DNA of 64,000 bases from Aquila chrysaetos chrysaetos (GCF_900496995.4 NC_044012.1:25396759-25460758), one strand, 5' to 3'; counted from the first letter of the stretch, positions 27,701 through 48,149 are shown. Program-made: numbers and translations. Notes: generated by a model from the letters alone, not told the origin.

Positions 27701-30700
27701 TGCTAAACGAATACCCACAAAGCAGAGCCAGACTCAAAGTCTCCACACAGACGAGACTACCTGGCCAGGAACACACAGTATCTCCCTCCACTGCATCAGC
27801 TTTAGAAAAGAAACACATACATCACCCCAATGGGAAAATGCAGGGGATAGAGCTGGTCCAGGACACAGCCGGCCAGGGAGCATGCGTGATGCCAGTTCCT
27901 CTGCGGTCTGCCCAGACTCAGGCAAAGCTTTTACGTTGTTTTGAAAACGCTAGTGTTGTCAGGTCCCTACCCTGCCTGCATCCTACCTCCTGTGCTTGAT
28001 GACAGGATTGTGACCACCCATCACCCCTGGCACTTCCCTCTCACAGGCGGGTGCATTTCTGCACCCTTAGGAGCAGCAATAAGATGAACATTTTTCATCT
28101 TAGTAGCTTTTCTTGATGGTCAGTAGCTTCTTCTGTATTCAAAGAATCCATGCTTTTCTGGGTGAAACATCTAGGCTTTGGTTTTCTGCTGGACATGTGT
28201 GAGGTGCAGTGTCTGCATCTGCATTTAAAGCCACCAAGAGGTCCTGTGATACAGCCCTGACAGCATGGATTAGTTCTCAACCGGCTGGACTGATTCTGGC
28301 ACCATCCTCAGTAGAAGGACTGGAACAAACAGCTAGAACAGACACTCTAAGGGATTTACTTCTGGTTGAGTATTTAGGTCCCAGTAGGAAGGACACTGTA
28401 ATCCTATTACCTAGGGAAATTTGGTAGCTCTTCACCTTGCTTACTGCATAATTCCTCAAATCCCATAAGCAAACACTGCAGAAGACCGGAACTCGAACCA
28501 CACCTAGGATGTTGCTGATCCTTGGCCCAAAGTACAACTGACCAGAGGAGAACAAGTACCATTTTATCGGGGTCACGGCAGTATGGCATGTCACCAACCA
28601 GTTGCCTAGACGGGTCAGACTGGACACCTGCCTAACAGCCTCCAGCACAAGCAGTAATCCAAAGGAAGGTGCTTGGAGAAAATCTGCTGGTCTCCAGCAG
28701 CTAGGGGGGTGGGGAGACAATCTGAATTTCTTGATTATTGCTAAGGCTGCAAACAATCCATCGTCTCCTCCCTGCTCTCGGCAGATTGGAGCCACCACTC
28801 GCACAGGCCGTTTAATTAACAGGAAGGAACAAATAATAAATGTTTGCTTTAAATGAGGGGAGAAGAAAAATAAAAGAGAACAGCCATCGAGTGGAGGAGA
28901 GAGGCCCCCTCCCACCCAGCACCAGGGCAGAAGAGGCATACGGTGGACAGACGCTGGAGGAGATGTCAGAGAAGCACTGTGCTCATCTGCAGGGAGGGCT
29001 CAATGCACTCTGATCCCGGAGCAGAGTGTTAATTAAAGTGAGAGGTGCCAGGCGGAGGAGGGAGATCTGATGGATCAGTTGCTGTCACTCTGATATTTGA
29101 AGGGGGTCAAGTGTCCCTCCTCACAGCTGGACAAGTTTAGCACAGCTAATCTCTCCTGGCTGGAGTGTCAAGGCAACAAAGAGGGAGGAGGAGGAGACCC
29201 GTGTGCTTCAGCCGATCCTCTGCCACGGTGAGGGAATGGCTGTGCCACTATTTCTTTAATTGATCAGCAAGGGGATGGGGCAGCTCAAGCCCCCTCCCAA
29301 AAAGGAAGGGAGATGTGTTTTAAACAGCCTCTGCAGGAGGAAGAGGGGGTACCTCCACCTCTCCTCCACATACCAGCAGATGCAGGTGAGGAACAGTGAG
29401 GCTGTGGTGCAAGATGAGTTGGATCCGAATGCCGGGGACAGACATCCACTGAAGAAATACAAGATGACCAAGCAGATGGTGTGACATGCCTCTGCTAGTG
29501 TGCTGGGACTAGAGCATGCGCTGCAACACCCTGCTCAGCTTCTAGGGCAACAAGCTCTAAAAGACCCTTGAATGCAAACATGGTCAGCTACAATATCCTT
29601 TTTTTTTTTTTTTTTGGCCAAACAACATGTCCCAGGAGTATGGTAAAGCCTCATGGGGTATGCTTGATTCAGAGCAGTACCACTTCCACACCAACCTCAC
29701 TGGGTTCGATGCTCCCATGCTGACACCCAAGGTTGTGAATATTCACCTGTGACCAGAGGTGGGAATGGTTATTGCAGACGACCAGGGCTGGCTGCACGGA
29801 GCGTCTTGGACCTGTGGGCTTCTCACTGGAAGATGTGTGATGATTTCAGAGCTCTTTCAAGAGTCTTGCAAGACGCCTTATCAGTCAGGCAAGCATTAAC
29901 CCCTCTTCATAGGCAGGGAGCAAAGGCAAGGAGTAACTCCCCCCCAAAGCCTGGTAGAAAATCACTGACTGGCTTCCTGTCCTTGCCATCTGGATACAGG
30001 GCAGGTGGCAGCAACAGATGACATCAGAGCCTAGCAGACTGGCAGATCCAATTACTCCCTGAGAAAAGTAAGGTGCTCCAAAGAGCAGATCTGACAAGAG
30101 CAGGAGGGCCAGCCACCTCTAATTAATGCAGCAGTTAGCAGCAAAACATGCCCCCAGCCTGCCATCTGAGAGAGACAGCGTCGGTGCCTGTCAGCAGCTC
30201 AGTCGCAAGGGAGACGGACCGCTCACCCTTTTGCTCTCCTTTGCCAGAGAAGACCACAGAGGGGAACGTGCCGGGCAGGTTTCTCTCAGCCCCTCGCAGT
30301 GGGACAGCCAGCGAGTGCCATGTGGATGGAAAGCTGGAGCTTGCCAGACTCGCTCAACCTTTTTGCTTCCAGTGTACGGAAGCACCTGCCCAAGTCTTAT
30401 GCTCAGTTAACGGTGTCTGGATACTCCCTACTGCATCCCAGCTGTGGTCCACCACATCCTAGAGGGGAGAAGAGCATTTTGTTCGATGTGGAGGAGGGTC
30501 ACCTTTTGGAAGACCAACCTGTAGAGCACTGCTAGTCAGCAGCTAGAAATACTCTTTGGTTCCCTCAGTGTCTTGGAAACAAGGATATGTTCAGTGGTGC
30601 TCCGAGTCTCAGCTGGATTCAGCCTCTTCAGGTTTACAAGTCTTCTGCTCAGCGCACAAAGGCAGAATCAGGCCACAGCAGGGCTGGGGACTTTGTGGTC

Positions 30701-33700
30701 AGGATTTGGGAAGGCCTTAAGCCAACAAGGAGACAGAGCAAAACACAGCCATCTAACCAAAAAGAAATCTGACTCGCACCAGCACCGTAAGCAGTCAGGC
30801 CTGAAGACTCCCAGAAGAAGCATGTTTTGCTTTCAAGAGGTGATTTCTGGGGAATGGAGCTGTACCTTCATTGACAAGGACCATCCCACCTAGCAATGCC
30901 AAGGCAGCTTTGAGTTCTGGGAGCTAATGTGGATCTATTGCTTTGGAGGAGAGAGCTCTGCCCTCAGAGCAGTGATTAAATCAAGAGAGAATATTGCATG
31001 AGTCACCTTCAGTCCAGCACAGCGCCAGGATTTACAGAGCATCCCTAATGGCATGCCACTCAGCCACGTTCATGACAGACCCTGCCGACTTCAAGAGTCC
31101 ACTTCAACCCTTTCAAATTCTGTGCAACACCTGGCATTAACTGAAATGCATCCAAACAAGGACCCCTGGGTACCGTCACCACACACAGCCCTTCCAACAG
31201 TGCTTTCGTTCGTCCTTGTAGCTGCTACAAATAGGTCTGGTTTCTATAACGAAACATCATTTTCAACTCCCTCCCCGAGTGCCCCCAGTTTGTAGCAACA
31301 GCGCCAAATCCACATCCAAGATGTTTAGAATACAAAATATCAATCTTCTTGCAGGTAACTACAATTTTAGAAATCACAGTTTACAGCATCATTAAAAAGA
31401 GTTATTTAAAAATTAAATCTGGTCTGTGAAATTAAAAAGCTGCTAAAAAGCTATTTTCTCTAGGAATTGAACATGTTCCTCCTCTAGAGTCTAGGTGATT
31501 ATTTCTGTAGGCATCTACGTCTGGCTTCCAGCATGCAAATCTGTTCTGGGCCTCCAAAGACAAGGCAGAAACTGGGAAAGGCATTACAGTTTCTTAAAGA
31601 ATCAGTACTCACCTCCCACAGCAAAAACCAATTAATTCTAGGGCTGTGAAAGAACCCAGCCGAGCTCCCTTCCCTGGTGGCAGTATCTGCATTCCCCTGA
31701 GCAGCAGCTGCTGCAGCCCCTGTGCCACATGGAGGCAACAAAACCAGGAACAGTCTAAGCAAAGTCATTGCCCTGCTACAATAAACACTGCTCAGTGCTG
31801 AGGGTTCAAGCCAGGCGCCTTCTGATGCCTGCATGAGACCCAGAACTCCCACAGCTCTGAATCCCCAGCTGCCTGGAAAGCAAAATCTCTCACGGACAAA
31901 CTTTCCACACTCACCGATGGGCGCAGGTGTGCCTTACCTTCTGTGCCTGAGCAGGTTCTGTTAAAACCAGAGTGAAAAGACCCAGGCAGATCTCTTCATG
32001 CTGGGGGGTTCCTTTACATATCTGAGAGAGAAAAATGCAAGTGCCATCGGTGAGCAGGTGAGATGGGATGTTAGAGGAAAGTCAGTAAAGCAACAGAAGA
32101 AGGAAACCCCTCTCAAGCCCACCAAATGGGTGGTCAAGGGAGCACCCAGCAGCCCGCAAGGAATTCAAAGCAGAATCATCAGGGAATACAGAAACATACA
32201 GGGTCTCCCCAACATTTGTATGCCATTGCAAAGTTAATGCTGGTGCAAACCTCTCAGTACCGAGCACTTTTCAGTGATTTTAGTTGCACCACTTCAGGAT
32301 CTCTCATTACTGAGGGGCAACAAACCCCCAGACAAGAACAGCAGCAGATCCCTGAGCCCTGCCCTGGGGCTGGGGACCTGCCCAGGCTCTTCTTACAGAC
32401 TTTTCTACAGCCTGTTCATCCAAGTGGGAAAGCATTTCATGAGCTTCAGAGCCCTGAAATCCAGCCTGGGTTGCCAATCATTTCCCATTAAGGGAAGGCA
32501 ACTCTGTACCACTGACTCCAAGAGCCCAAGGTGTTCTAGGGAGGAAAAAATACAACCAACATGTCCGAGAGTCCATTAACATGTCACACGACAGTTTCCC
32601 TTATACGGTAACATCTGCAGCTTGCCGGCAAGTATTTTAAGACTATGCAGAGTTAGAAATAAATGCTCCATCCCTCAACAGAAAGGCTGAACCTGCCCTT
32701 TCCAGCAGTCTGGAGTCTGGCTGTTTGTGGGCCAGGAAAAAGCTGATCTGAGCAGCGCAGGAATACAAAAATACACGAGAAACGCAAACACCAGCAGCAC
32801 ACGCATAGTGACACACTCCTGCGTGCACGCACACCTACAAAGTGCTTATATGCTGGGAGAGAGACACACTCAGCCAGATTTCAGCAAGAAATTGCACTGC
32901 AGGTCAGCTTCCAAATGTTGTTTTGTCTTTTAACTGTAATAGCTCTGGGAATCCTCGACAGGCTGAGAGCTGCAAGAGCACAGCAGGCTCCATTCCCCAG
33001 CCTCTTCATATCTGCCTGTTCTTTGTGCCTTACAATAGCTTGCATGCCTGCTCCCTCAGACAGAGATCCATGCAGGTACAATACACCACGAATAATTTCA
33101 TCCAGGCAGGACTTCTCTTTGCTGAAGGAAACGACACTTACGTGAGCATTGAGGGCATCGTTAGCTTCCCTTTCCGACAGCCCGTTGGTTAGCGAAGTCA
33201 CGATGCCCACACACCTTTCTAGTCTCTGAAACAAAGAAAAGCCAAATGTCACAAACTTGGAAGAACAAGTACACTTGAGCACACCCGTGCCAAGACAAGA
33301 TACAGCAGAGGCTGCTTCAACTGCCACTCAAACACCTGAATGGACAGAAAAACAGCCAGCGATGCAACAGCCATTCTTGGCTCATGTCAAGGCTCTGAAC
33401 CTCCTGCCAGCTGGAGAAGTTACCACTTCATCAACGTTCATTTATTCACAGGTTTGGGTTTTAAATACTCTGCTGACACTGCTCAAAGTGCCAAAAAGTA
33501 AATGCATTATTATTCATTGATACTAATGCTGATGTCACTGATACGGAGCCACGATGCAGTTGTGCAAAGGCTGAATTTGAGGCAGGGTTGTCAATCCTCA
33601 CTCTGAGAGCAGAGCTGCACCCTGAGATGATGAGCTGTCCCCTTCCCCCAGCACAGGGAAGCCACAGCCTGTCATCCAGCAGCTCTGCAGTACAAGACCC

Positions 33701-36700
33701 ACCACTCCTGTCCGTGTGGGAAACCTGGGCTGCGGAGCAGCAGCCTGGAAACCTTTTGTTCTTGCCACTTAACATCTGAGCAACTTCTGGCTGAGAATAA
33801 ACAGCAGAAGCCGATGTTTGCATGCAAGCACCCCAAGGGACGAAGTGATGCGAAGAGCCACGAAGTCAGGACTGGTAAGTTACAAGAGTGCAGGCATGAA
33901 AATACTGGAGAAGTGAATGGCAAAGGTTTCCCCTCAACTTGAGAGAAATCAGAGAGTTGCCCCCTCTTCACATAGGGCATGATCAGCCCCACGCAGAAAT
34001 GGTTTCTCCAGTCTGGTGGGCTGGGCAGTGGTTAGCCGATATCTGCCTCTGGTGCTGGAAAAGCATGAGCAGAGCAGCTGACTCTGGGCACAGGCATGCC
34101 ACATCCTCTCCCCACCTCATGGTGCCATCTCAGGGACAGTGACAGAAGAGCTGCACAGACTCACAGGCTCACCACGTGCTCTCACAGCAGCGATGACACC
34201 CAAGAGCCCGCAAACAGGTGGAGAGCAGGGTTCCCGGCTGTCATCACAACCGTGGCTCAACCGCAGGGCTCCTTTAACACCAGGGTCTTGCTCTCATGCT
34301 ACGACTTGCGTGGCAAGACGTTGTTCTAAATTAAACTCCTCCATAAACAGCTCTGTTGCCACGTGAGGGAGACGTGCCCTGCCTTATTCAACGGTGCCAC
34401 CACTTCTACGCCAGAGCTGCGGACATGGCTGGAGCATTTCGGCCACAGCAGCAACTCAGGAGTCCCTGGCTGCCACCAAAATGAGGTTTCACTTTCCTGG
34501 AGTTTCCTTGGAGCCTATGGTTAATGGAGCGGTGACCTGTTTGCACCAGGGAAAAGTGGCAAATGCAGCCTAAGACAGGCAATAACGAAGTTACAAGAAG
34601 GTTATTTCTACACAGTCACTTCTTGATTAAAATGCAAACACATCGCACCGATTATGGAACTGATTAGCAACTCCTTTGCATATCAAAGGGGCTGCAGTGA
34701 AGAAGCTATTGAGAAAGAGGTCAACAGTTCTCCACTCCAAGGCAATATGAAAGAAGATGTACTGGTCAGTAATACAGAGACAATGCCTTTGTGAAACCGG
34801 CTTTGTTCCAGGCTGAGTGATGGCATTATGAAAGAGCAATGGGGCAAAACCCATGAAAATCTCAAATCTAAAGCAGATGAATTATTTGAAAGGAAGGACA
34901 AGATCCAGCAGCTGAAAAACAGAGTTAGAAAAATCCCAGTGAGAAATAAGACAACTTGTTGGCAGATAATGCAGCCAATGAACCACCAGAAGAGCTTTGC
35001 AAGGAAGTTCACCGTCAAATAATGTCTTTGATCTGAGACCTGCTGACGGGCTTGCAGGATCAGGGTTTGGTATTCCCTTCTTGGGATAAACAGGAGACAC
35101 ACCGCCTCGCTACTGCCAGGTATGGAGGCTATCTGAAAACAGTACTTCTACCTTTGAGCAAGTTTCATAGTTCACATTCCTGTAACAAGCTCTGCTGCCT
35201 CTACCAAAATCCACAGCAGAACAAGACGATGATTTCTTTTTGTTAACACCTGGTATGACATATATTCTTACAAGCTCCAGTCCTTCCAATCATCTTTCTC
35301 CCCCAAACAGATGTGTTCAACTTACTACCACCAGCAGCTCCGACAACAGCTAAAGGGAAAGACTGGAGGTTTTTTCATAAATGTGGCAGCCTGTTTACTG
35401 TGAAAACTCAATGCACAACGATCACACATGGTTTTTCCTGTGTACGCTCTGTTTCCTGTTTGTTGGAGTCCTTAATGCAAGAAACACGAAACTTGTGGGA
35501 CAGTAAATCCATCAGCGCTCAGGAGTGTAATTAATGCCCAAACCAGTTTCTCCCAACTGACTGGCCTTTTAGTTGAAGGTACTGCTTTCCAGTGGTTTAA
35601 GAGGCAAGGGGAGGAAGGCTTGCTAGTTAAGCAAGGCTTGTCTCTGGAAAGTCTTCTCCTTTTGATACCTGTGTTTGCCTGGATACGCCACCATCACCAA
35701 ACCTGAGTTACGCCACGCTTGCCGACTCGTGGCAGCTCCTTCCCGGACCTGATGCTCTTGGGGAAAGATCTGGGTGAGAGCAACCTGGACCCCGGGAGAC
35801 CCGCTTCGGTATCCTGGAGCCAATTTTCAAGCCCAACCAAAGCTCCCGGCCATGTCGGGTTCACAGAGTTGCATGGGTCCGAAGCTGGGAACGTTCTGTC
35901 CGGACCTGGACAGGACCCAAAACATACATAGGGACTGACGGGTGCTTTGAAGGAATATAAATACACTCCAAATGGCAAAGGACAGTTTCCAGACCTTGAG
36001 ACCTAGTTATTCCCGTTACCACCCTGTTTTTCTCCTGCAATTGAAATCCGACGCAGTTTTTTTTTTTTGCCTGCACCATTTCATGAGCCCCAAATACATT
36101 TGTTTCCATCACACAATAAATAACCAATCTCTCCCACAAGTCTAGCAGTTCACAAAAGCATTGCCGCCCCTGTGGCACCAGGGAAGCTGGCCCTACACCA
36201 GCTTTAGGAATATACCTGAACACTCACTGAGTTGACCCTGTGAGCCAGGTGTAAATCAGTGTTACAGAAGGGCCTGAGCAATGTGTCCGCCTCGCTCGAG
36301 TCCCTGTGCTACCGGCTCTTCCATGGCTCCTCCATGGCTCCTCCACACCAGGAACAGATCCCAGTTGTCCTAGGGAGACCCCAAACCTTCCCCACCTGTA
36401 AAAGAACCATCTCTCTTCTCCCAGTGCAGGAAGAAAAGCTCAATGGGAAGTAGGACAGCACTGTGTAATTTGGGGCCTGGTGAGCACAGGTCAGAAAGTT
36501 TCCCAGATACTGGAAAGATGAGTTCTGTCGGTGCTCAGGCGCGAGGCAATGTTCGTAATCCTGCTCCACAACCTGCTGCCGCCCTGCCCAAGCACAGCCG
36601 GGGCAAGGCGGGCAGGGACACCCTAGCTGGGAGGTGGTTTCTCTTTAGAGCGAGCTCCCTCCCCGCACAGGGACAAGTGAGGGGAGCAGCATGTGCCACC

Positions 36701-36869
36701 CTGTCTGCACCCTGCACGGGGCTGAGTGCCTAACCCACCCCCTGGAGCCCCCCTGCCCCGAGCCCCAGGCACCTACCTCCTCCAACTCATCCTTGGCATC
36801 CAGAAGAGTGGAGACCAGCAACTTCCCTCCTCCTCCTGCTGTTCCCCCCTTCCCCTTCTGCATCTCCAT
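762..36869 (-). CDS. INTS3: Integrator complex subunit 3, partial (5' 23 coding exons)
   Basis: INTS3 is a nuclear helical-repeat scaffold of the Integrator complex (snRNA 3'-end processing, promoter-proximal termination) and of the SOSS ssDNA-binding repair complex with NABP1/2 and INIP. Exons in transcript order: 36777-36869, 33142-33225, 31938-32021, 26440-26553, 26104-26188, 24409-24475, 20639-20783, 19546-19675, 16159-16256, 15212-15403, 14240-14327, 13576-13655, 11516-11607, 10807-10913, 9865-9984, 8343-8472, 7403-7457, 6354-6457, 5745-5789, 5150-5269, 4843-4996, 2886-2954, 762-837. All phases join into 777 codons plus one base; human INTS3 has 1043 aa, so about 265 residues lie outside. 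Start MEMQKGKGG matches human MELQKGKG; the Gly/Ala run after it is shorter. Landmarks: [63 protein letters not shown], an acidic segment (residues ~487-526: [14 protein letters not shown]), then [17 protein letters not shown]. Exon 16 has a weak donor (GTTGGT). Identity is very secure. Confidence 0.96.
14995..15068 (-). repeat. MIR-like tRNA-derived SINE fragment
   Basis: The plus strand reads gCAGAGCCAGGACTaaaATCCAGa, then after about 20 bases GTaACCACTGCTCT. This order matches the reverse complement of the 5' tRNA-like part of a MIR-type SINE (GCAGAGCC-GGATT-GAACCCAG ... CTTAACCACT). It is intronic in INTS3, old and degraded; no target-site duplication is visible. Confidence 0.5.
16257..19545 (-). 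other. INTS3: INTS3 intron 8 (3.3 kb)
   Basis: Intron between the exon ending in QFTG and the exon beginning with [12 protein letters not shown]. No coding exon, RNA gene or recognisable transposon seen; low-complexity A/T-rich bases near 18540-18590. Confidence 0.7.
20870..20910 (+). repeat. possible MIR/SINE trace
   Basis: A short run, gaaactgaggcacaaagg, resembles the conserved core of MIR-type SINEs (AAACTGAGGCACAGAG). Too short to be sure. Confidence 0.25.
23054..23099 (+). repeat. perfect 2 x 23-bp tandem duplication
   Basis: A 23-base unit beginning ggagctttctcctg and ending acccat is repeated once without a mismatch (23054-23076 and 23077-23099), inside INTS3 intron 6. The identity points to a recent slip or a local assembly duplication. 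Confidence 0.85.
26554..31937 (-). other. INTS3: INTS3 intron 3 (5.4 kb, largest in window)
   Basis: Intron between the exon ending EPAQAQK and the exon beginning [11 protein letters not shown]. It contains an A-rich patch (27601-27652) and a T17 run (about 29600-29616). A 660-base open frame on the minus strand (28277-28939) has no recognisable protein similarity and I treat it as chance. Confidence 0.65.
33226..36776 (-). other. INTS3: INTS3 intron 1 (3.6 kb)
   Basis: First coding intron, phase 0, between the Glu-Glu end of exon 1 and [11 protein letters not shown]. It contains a short lysine-rich open frame (34828-35022, plus strand; see findings) and a T13 run near 36057-36069. No known gene is recognised inside it. 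Confidence 0.65.
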
Positions 36870-36884
36870 GGGGGGGGGGGGGGG
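36870..36884 (-). repeat. INTS3: C15 tract directly in front of the INTS3 start codon
   Basis: Fifteen uninterrupted C on the minus strand abut the INTS3 ATG, so position -3 is C, a poor Kozak base, with G at +4. The start is nevertheless supported because the following residues match the human N terminus. Such a 5' UTR tract could bind poly(C)-binding proteins (inference). Confidence 0.85.
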
Positions 36885-37399
36885 AGGAAAGGGGGGAGGG
36901 CAGCCCCCAACTAAGCGGCTTGGCCTGAGAGGAGCCCCCCCTTTTTACTTGGCAATCCCCCCCCCCACCCAGCTCTTCCTCGTGGGAGGACAGGGAGGGC
37001 GGTGTTTGTGGGAAGTACCCCCCCTCTGGAGCACCCCCTGCTCCTGCAATGGGAGGCAATGGGGTGGAGGGGACAGGGGCACCCCGGTCTGCTCCTCAGG
37101 GGCTTCACCCTAGACAGGGGCGGGGTAGAGGGGGGCGGAGGGGCTGCTCTTTGACTAGGGCAGGCCTGGGGCCTGCGGCCGTGCTGGGGGGGGGGGCGGG
37201 GGCTGCGCTATGGGGAGACCCCACGGGAGAGTGCTGGGAGGCGGAAGGGGGCTGTGGAAAGACCCTGGGGGGGGCTGTGGGGAGGGAGGCCCCCGGGTGA
37301 GGCCTGTGGTGAGGGGATCCCGGGGGGGCCCCGGCGCGTGGGGGTGGGGGGGTGGGGGTGACAGGTCCCCCGGCGCTGTGCTGGGCAGGGCGCTGCGGC
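36885..37399. other. INTS3 5' flank, G/C-rich low complexity
   Basis: Stretch between the INTS3 ATG and the CpG-dense promoter. It is probably 5' UTR or a 5' UTR intron; a CTCCTCTCAG acceptor-like sequence lies on the minus strand near 36930. It has many G runs and several open frames caused by base composition. No gene supported. Confidence 0.5.
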
Positions 37400-37410
37400 T
37401 GCCGCCGGTG

Positions 37411-37443
<33 letters not shown>

Positions 37444-37780
37444 CGGGAAGTGGGGCTCCGCCGGGCGGCGGGGCGGGGGTCTCGGTGCCCGGGGGGAGGG
37501 GAGCGGCGGCTCCGCACCCCCCGCCCAGCGCCGCCGACCGGAAGTCACTGGAGAGGGACGGGAGGGCCCGGGGGGAAGAGGAAGCGCACGGCGGCCGGAA
37601 GCGCCCGCCCGCCCCTCCTGCCCTTTGGCCAATAGCAGCAGGAAAACGGCTCGGAGTGACAGCGCGGGTAGCCGGCCTGGGAGGGGCGGGGCCGCGACGA
37701 GCTACTCTACCAATGGGACGGCGGGGAGCGGGGCCTGCTCTGGCTGGACGCTCCGCCCCCCCGTTCCCGGAGGCGCTGCT
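37400..37780 (-). promoter_or_regulatory. INTS3: CpG-island promoter, probably INTS3
   Basis: CpG-dense segment with two NF-Y boxes seen as CCAAT on the plus strand (37629-37633 and 37710-37714), an ETS-type core CCGGAAGT at about 37539-37546, a second CCGGAAG near 37593, and Sp1-type GGGGCGGGGC near 37682-37692. No TATA box. The transcription start is not resolved; it lies some 650 bp from the INTS3 ATG, so a long or spliced 5' UTR is implied. Confidence 0.65.
37412..37443 (+). repeat. 32-base uninterrupted G run
   Basis: Thirty-two consecutive G in the INTS3 promoter island, followed after one C by further G triplets. Predicted to form G-quadruplexes on the plus strand (C-rich i-motif on the template), and its exact length in the assembly is doubtful. 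Confidence 0.85.
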
Positions 37781-38257
37781 TGCGGTCGCGATCGCCCCGG
37801 AGCCCCCGGGACCTCCCGGACCCTCCAGGGACCCCCCGGGTCGGGCACGGCCGAGACCCTCCCGGAGCTCCTGGGAGCCCCCCGGATCGGGCACGGCCGG
37901 GCACTCGGGGGTCTCCCGGACCCCACTCGGGAACCTCGGGACCCCCCTGCGGCGTGCATCACCGGGACACCCCCCCTCCCCTTGTGCAGCCCCCCCCAGA
38001 CCCACACTGCCTTGCACAGCCGCCCCATCCCGGCTCCTCTGGCCCCCACCCCCTAAAAAGACCCCCCCGCGGGTGCCCCTCTCTTGCAAAGCTTCCCCAG
38101 AGCCCACCCCCTCCCTCCAGGGGGCTTGGGCCGCTGTCTCGGGGACACCCGCAGGGCCACCCAATGCCCCAGTGGGACTAGGGTGCATGTGGGGTGCTGG
38201 GGGGGGGGAGCATAGTGGGACCCCACTAAGACCCACGGCAAGTGCATACACACCAGC
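37781..38257. other. INTS3 promoter flank to NPR1 3' end, no gene
   Basis: Proline/glycine-coding open frames on both strands (up to 347 codons on minus) follow from extreme C/G bias and show no domain. I see repeated GGACCCCC/CCCCGGG simple sequence and nothing else. Confidence 0.6.
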
Positions 38258-38263
38258 TTTATT
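38258..38263 (-). terminator. NPR1: NPR1 poly(A) signal AATAAA
   Basis: Canonical AATAAA on the minus strand 334 bases downstream of the NPR1 stop codon, the only one in the interval. Confidence 0.75.
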
Positions 38264-38596
38264 ACAAAAGTTAGAGCTCTAGTGACCCCCACCTGGGGTC
38301 CGGGGGTGTCCCCGTCCCCCTGTATCCCCCCCCCCCCCAGCTGCCCCACGGGCCTTGGCCCCGATCCTCCGCTGGTGCCCACGCCAGGGTCAGGCCACGG
38401 GTCTGCTCAGGGATGGGGTCCCCCTACCCCACCCCAGGAGCAGTCAGGGGTCAGTTTGGAGAGCGCGGTGCAGTTGGGGGGGGTGCATCCAGCCCCGGGC
38501 TGCTGGCAGTGCCCCCCGCTTGGCCCCGGCCCGGGGGGGGGCCTTTGCAGTGGTGCTGGGAACAGCCCCGCGGGCCCTGGGTGCTGCTGGGTGGGG

Positions 38597-47275
<8,679 letters not shown>

Positions 47276-48144
47276 CGCCCACGGAGAGTGGCTTTTCCAC
47301 TCCCCCCCCAAACCGAGACGGGGCTGAGCCCTTCCCCCCCCCCCCCCGCCACACACACACACAAAAGGCCGTTATCATCCACACTGAACTTAACTCCTTC
47401 CTTCCCGCCCCCACGGCATCCACCGAGGACCGGAACGGAGGATGGGGCCGCCCGGTGGTGGGTGTGGATATTCTGCCGCTCCCTCCACGCGTGGGAAGTG
47501 GGGTGGTGGGATGGCAGAAGTGGTAGGTGGCTACGGTACCCACGACACACCGGGACACACCATTCGGCGTGTCCCGGCGTGTCGTGGGTACCCTAGCCAC
47601 CCAGGTTCTGCCACCCCCCCGCGACACGGTCACCAGTGGGGGCGGGCGGGTCTGAGACCTGACAAACTCATCAGTGGGCAGTGAATACCCCGCAGCCCTG
47701 GATATCGGCCCATCCCCACGGAATGCCCCTGCCCCGCCCGAGCTTCGGGTGGCCCCGGGGGGGCTTCGTGGGGGGCTCGGGCACCCCCCAACTTCCCCCC
47801 GTGGTCGGTCCTGCCCCGCGTCCCGGTCACGGCAGCCCCGGGGGAACGGGGAGGTAACCCCAGACAGATACAGCTCCGGGGACACGCTCGGCTTTGGGGG
47901 ACATGCACACCTCTCGGGAACACACGTGGAGCTTCCACCCCGGGACACACACATTGCTGCGGGGACACGCGTGACCCCGGCCACCCCGGCACGCTCCCGA
48001 CACACCGTTACCCGCCGTGCCGCTAAGGCTGCAAAAGGTCGGTCTCGCCTGAGAGAAGCGTTAGGGAGCGCTTAAGGCGGCTGCGAAAATTAATGTAATT
48101 AATTAAGGTGCTAATGGAAGAAATACACGCGGCAGCTGGGGGGT
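47276..48144 (-). promoter_or_regulatory. NPR1: NPR1 5' flank / putative promoter
   Basis: About 870 bp between the NPR1 start codon and the tRNA gene. It holds a C13 run and a short (CA)n tract (about 47337-47363), the inverted repeat at 47526-47601 and CpG-rich sequence from 47690 to 48060. No TATA box recognised; the transcription start is not resolved. Confidence 0.5.
47526..47601. repeat. 33-bp-arm inverted repeat (hairpin) upstream of NPR1
   Basis: Left arm 47526-47558 and right arm 47569-47601 are reverse complements at 31 of 33 positions, with a 10-base loop (accattcggc). Complementarity continues outward with more mismatches (GGCAGAA / TTCTGCC near 47513 and 47606). It starts 251 bp upstream of the NPR1 ATG. 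Confidence 0.85.
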
Positions 48145-48149
48145 AAAAA
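48145..48149 (-). terminator. Pol III T5 terminator of the tRNA gene
   Basis: Five T on the minus strand, nine bases after the mature 3' end of the initiator tRNA. Confidence 0.85.

Noticed and set aside
28277-28939. 220-codon minus-strand frame in INTS3 intron 3
   Set aside because: No recognisable family, no splice context and no periodic conservation that can be judged; consistent with chance.
37208-38251. 347-codon minus-strand open frame, with overlapping 265- and 234-codon plus-strand frames, between INTS3 and NPR1
   Set aside because: Pro/Gly/Arg-only composition from extreme GC content, open on both strands, no domain, no plausible splice structure; promoter sequence.
47276-47362. 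29-residue N-terminal extension of NPR1 from an upstream ATG
   Set aside because: It codes a Gly run and charged residues ahead of the signal peptide; the ATG at 47275 places the signal peptide first.
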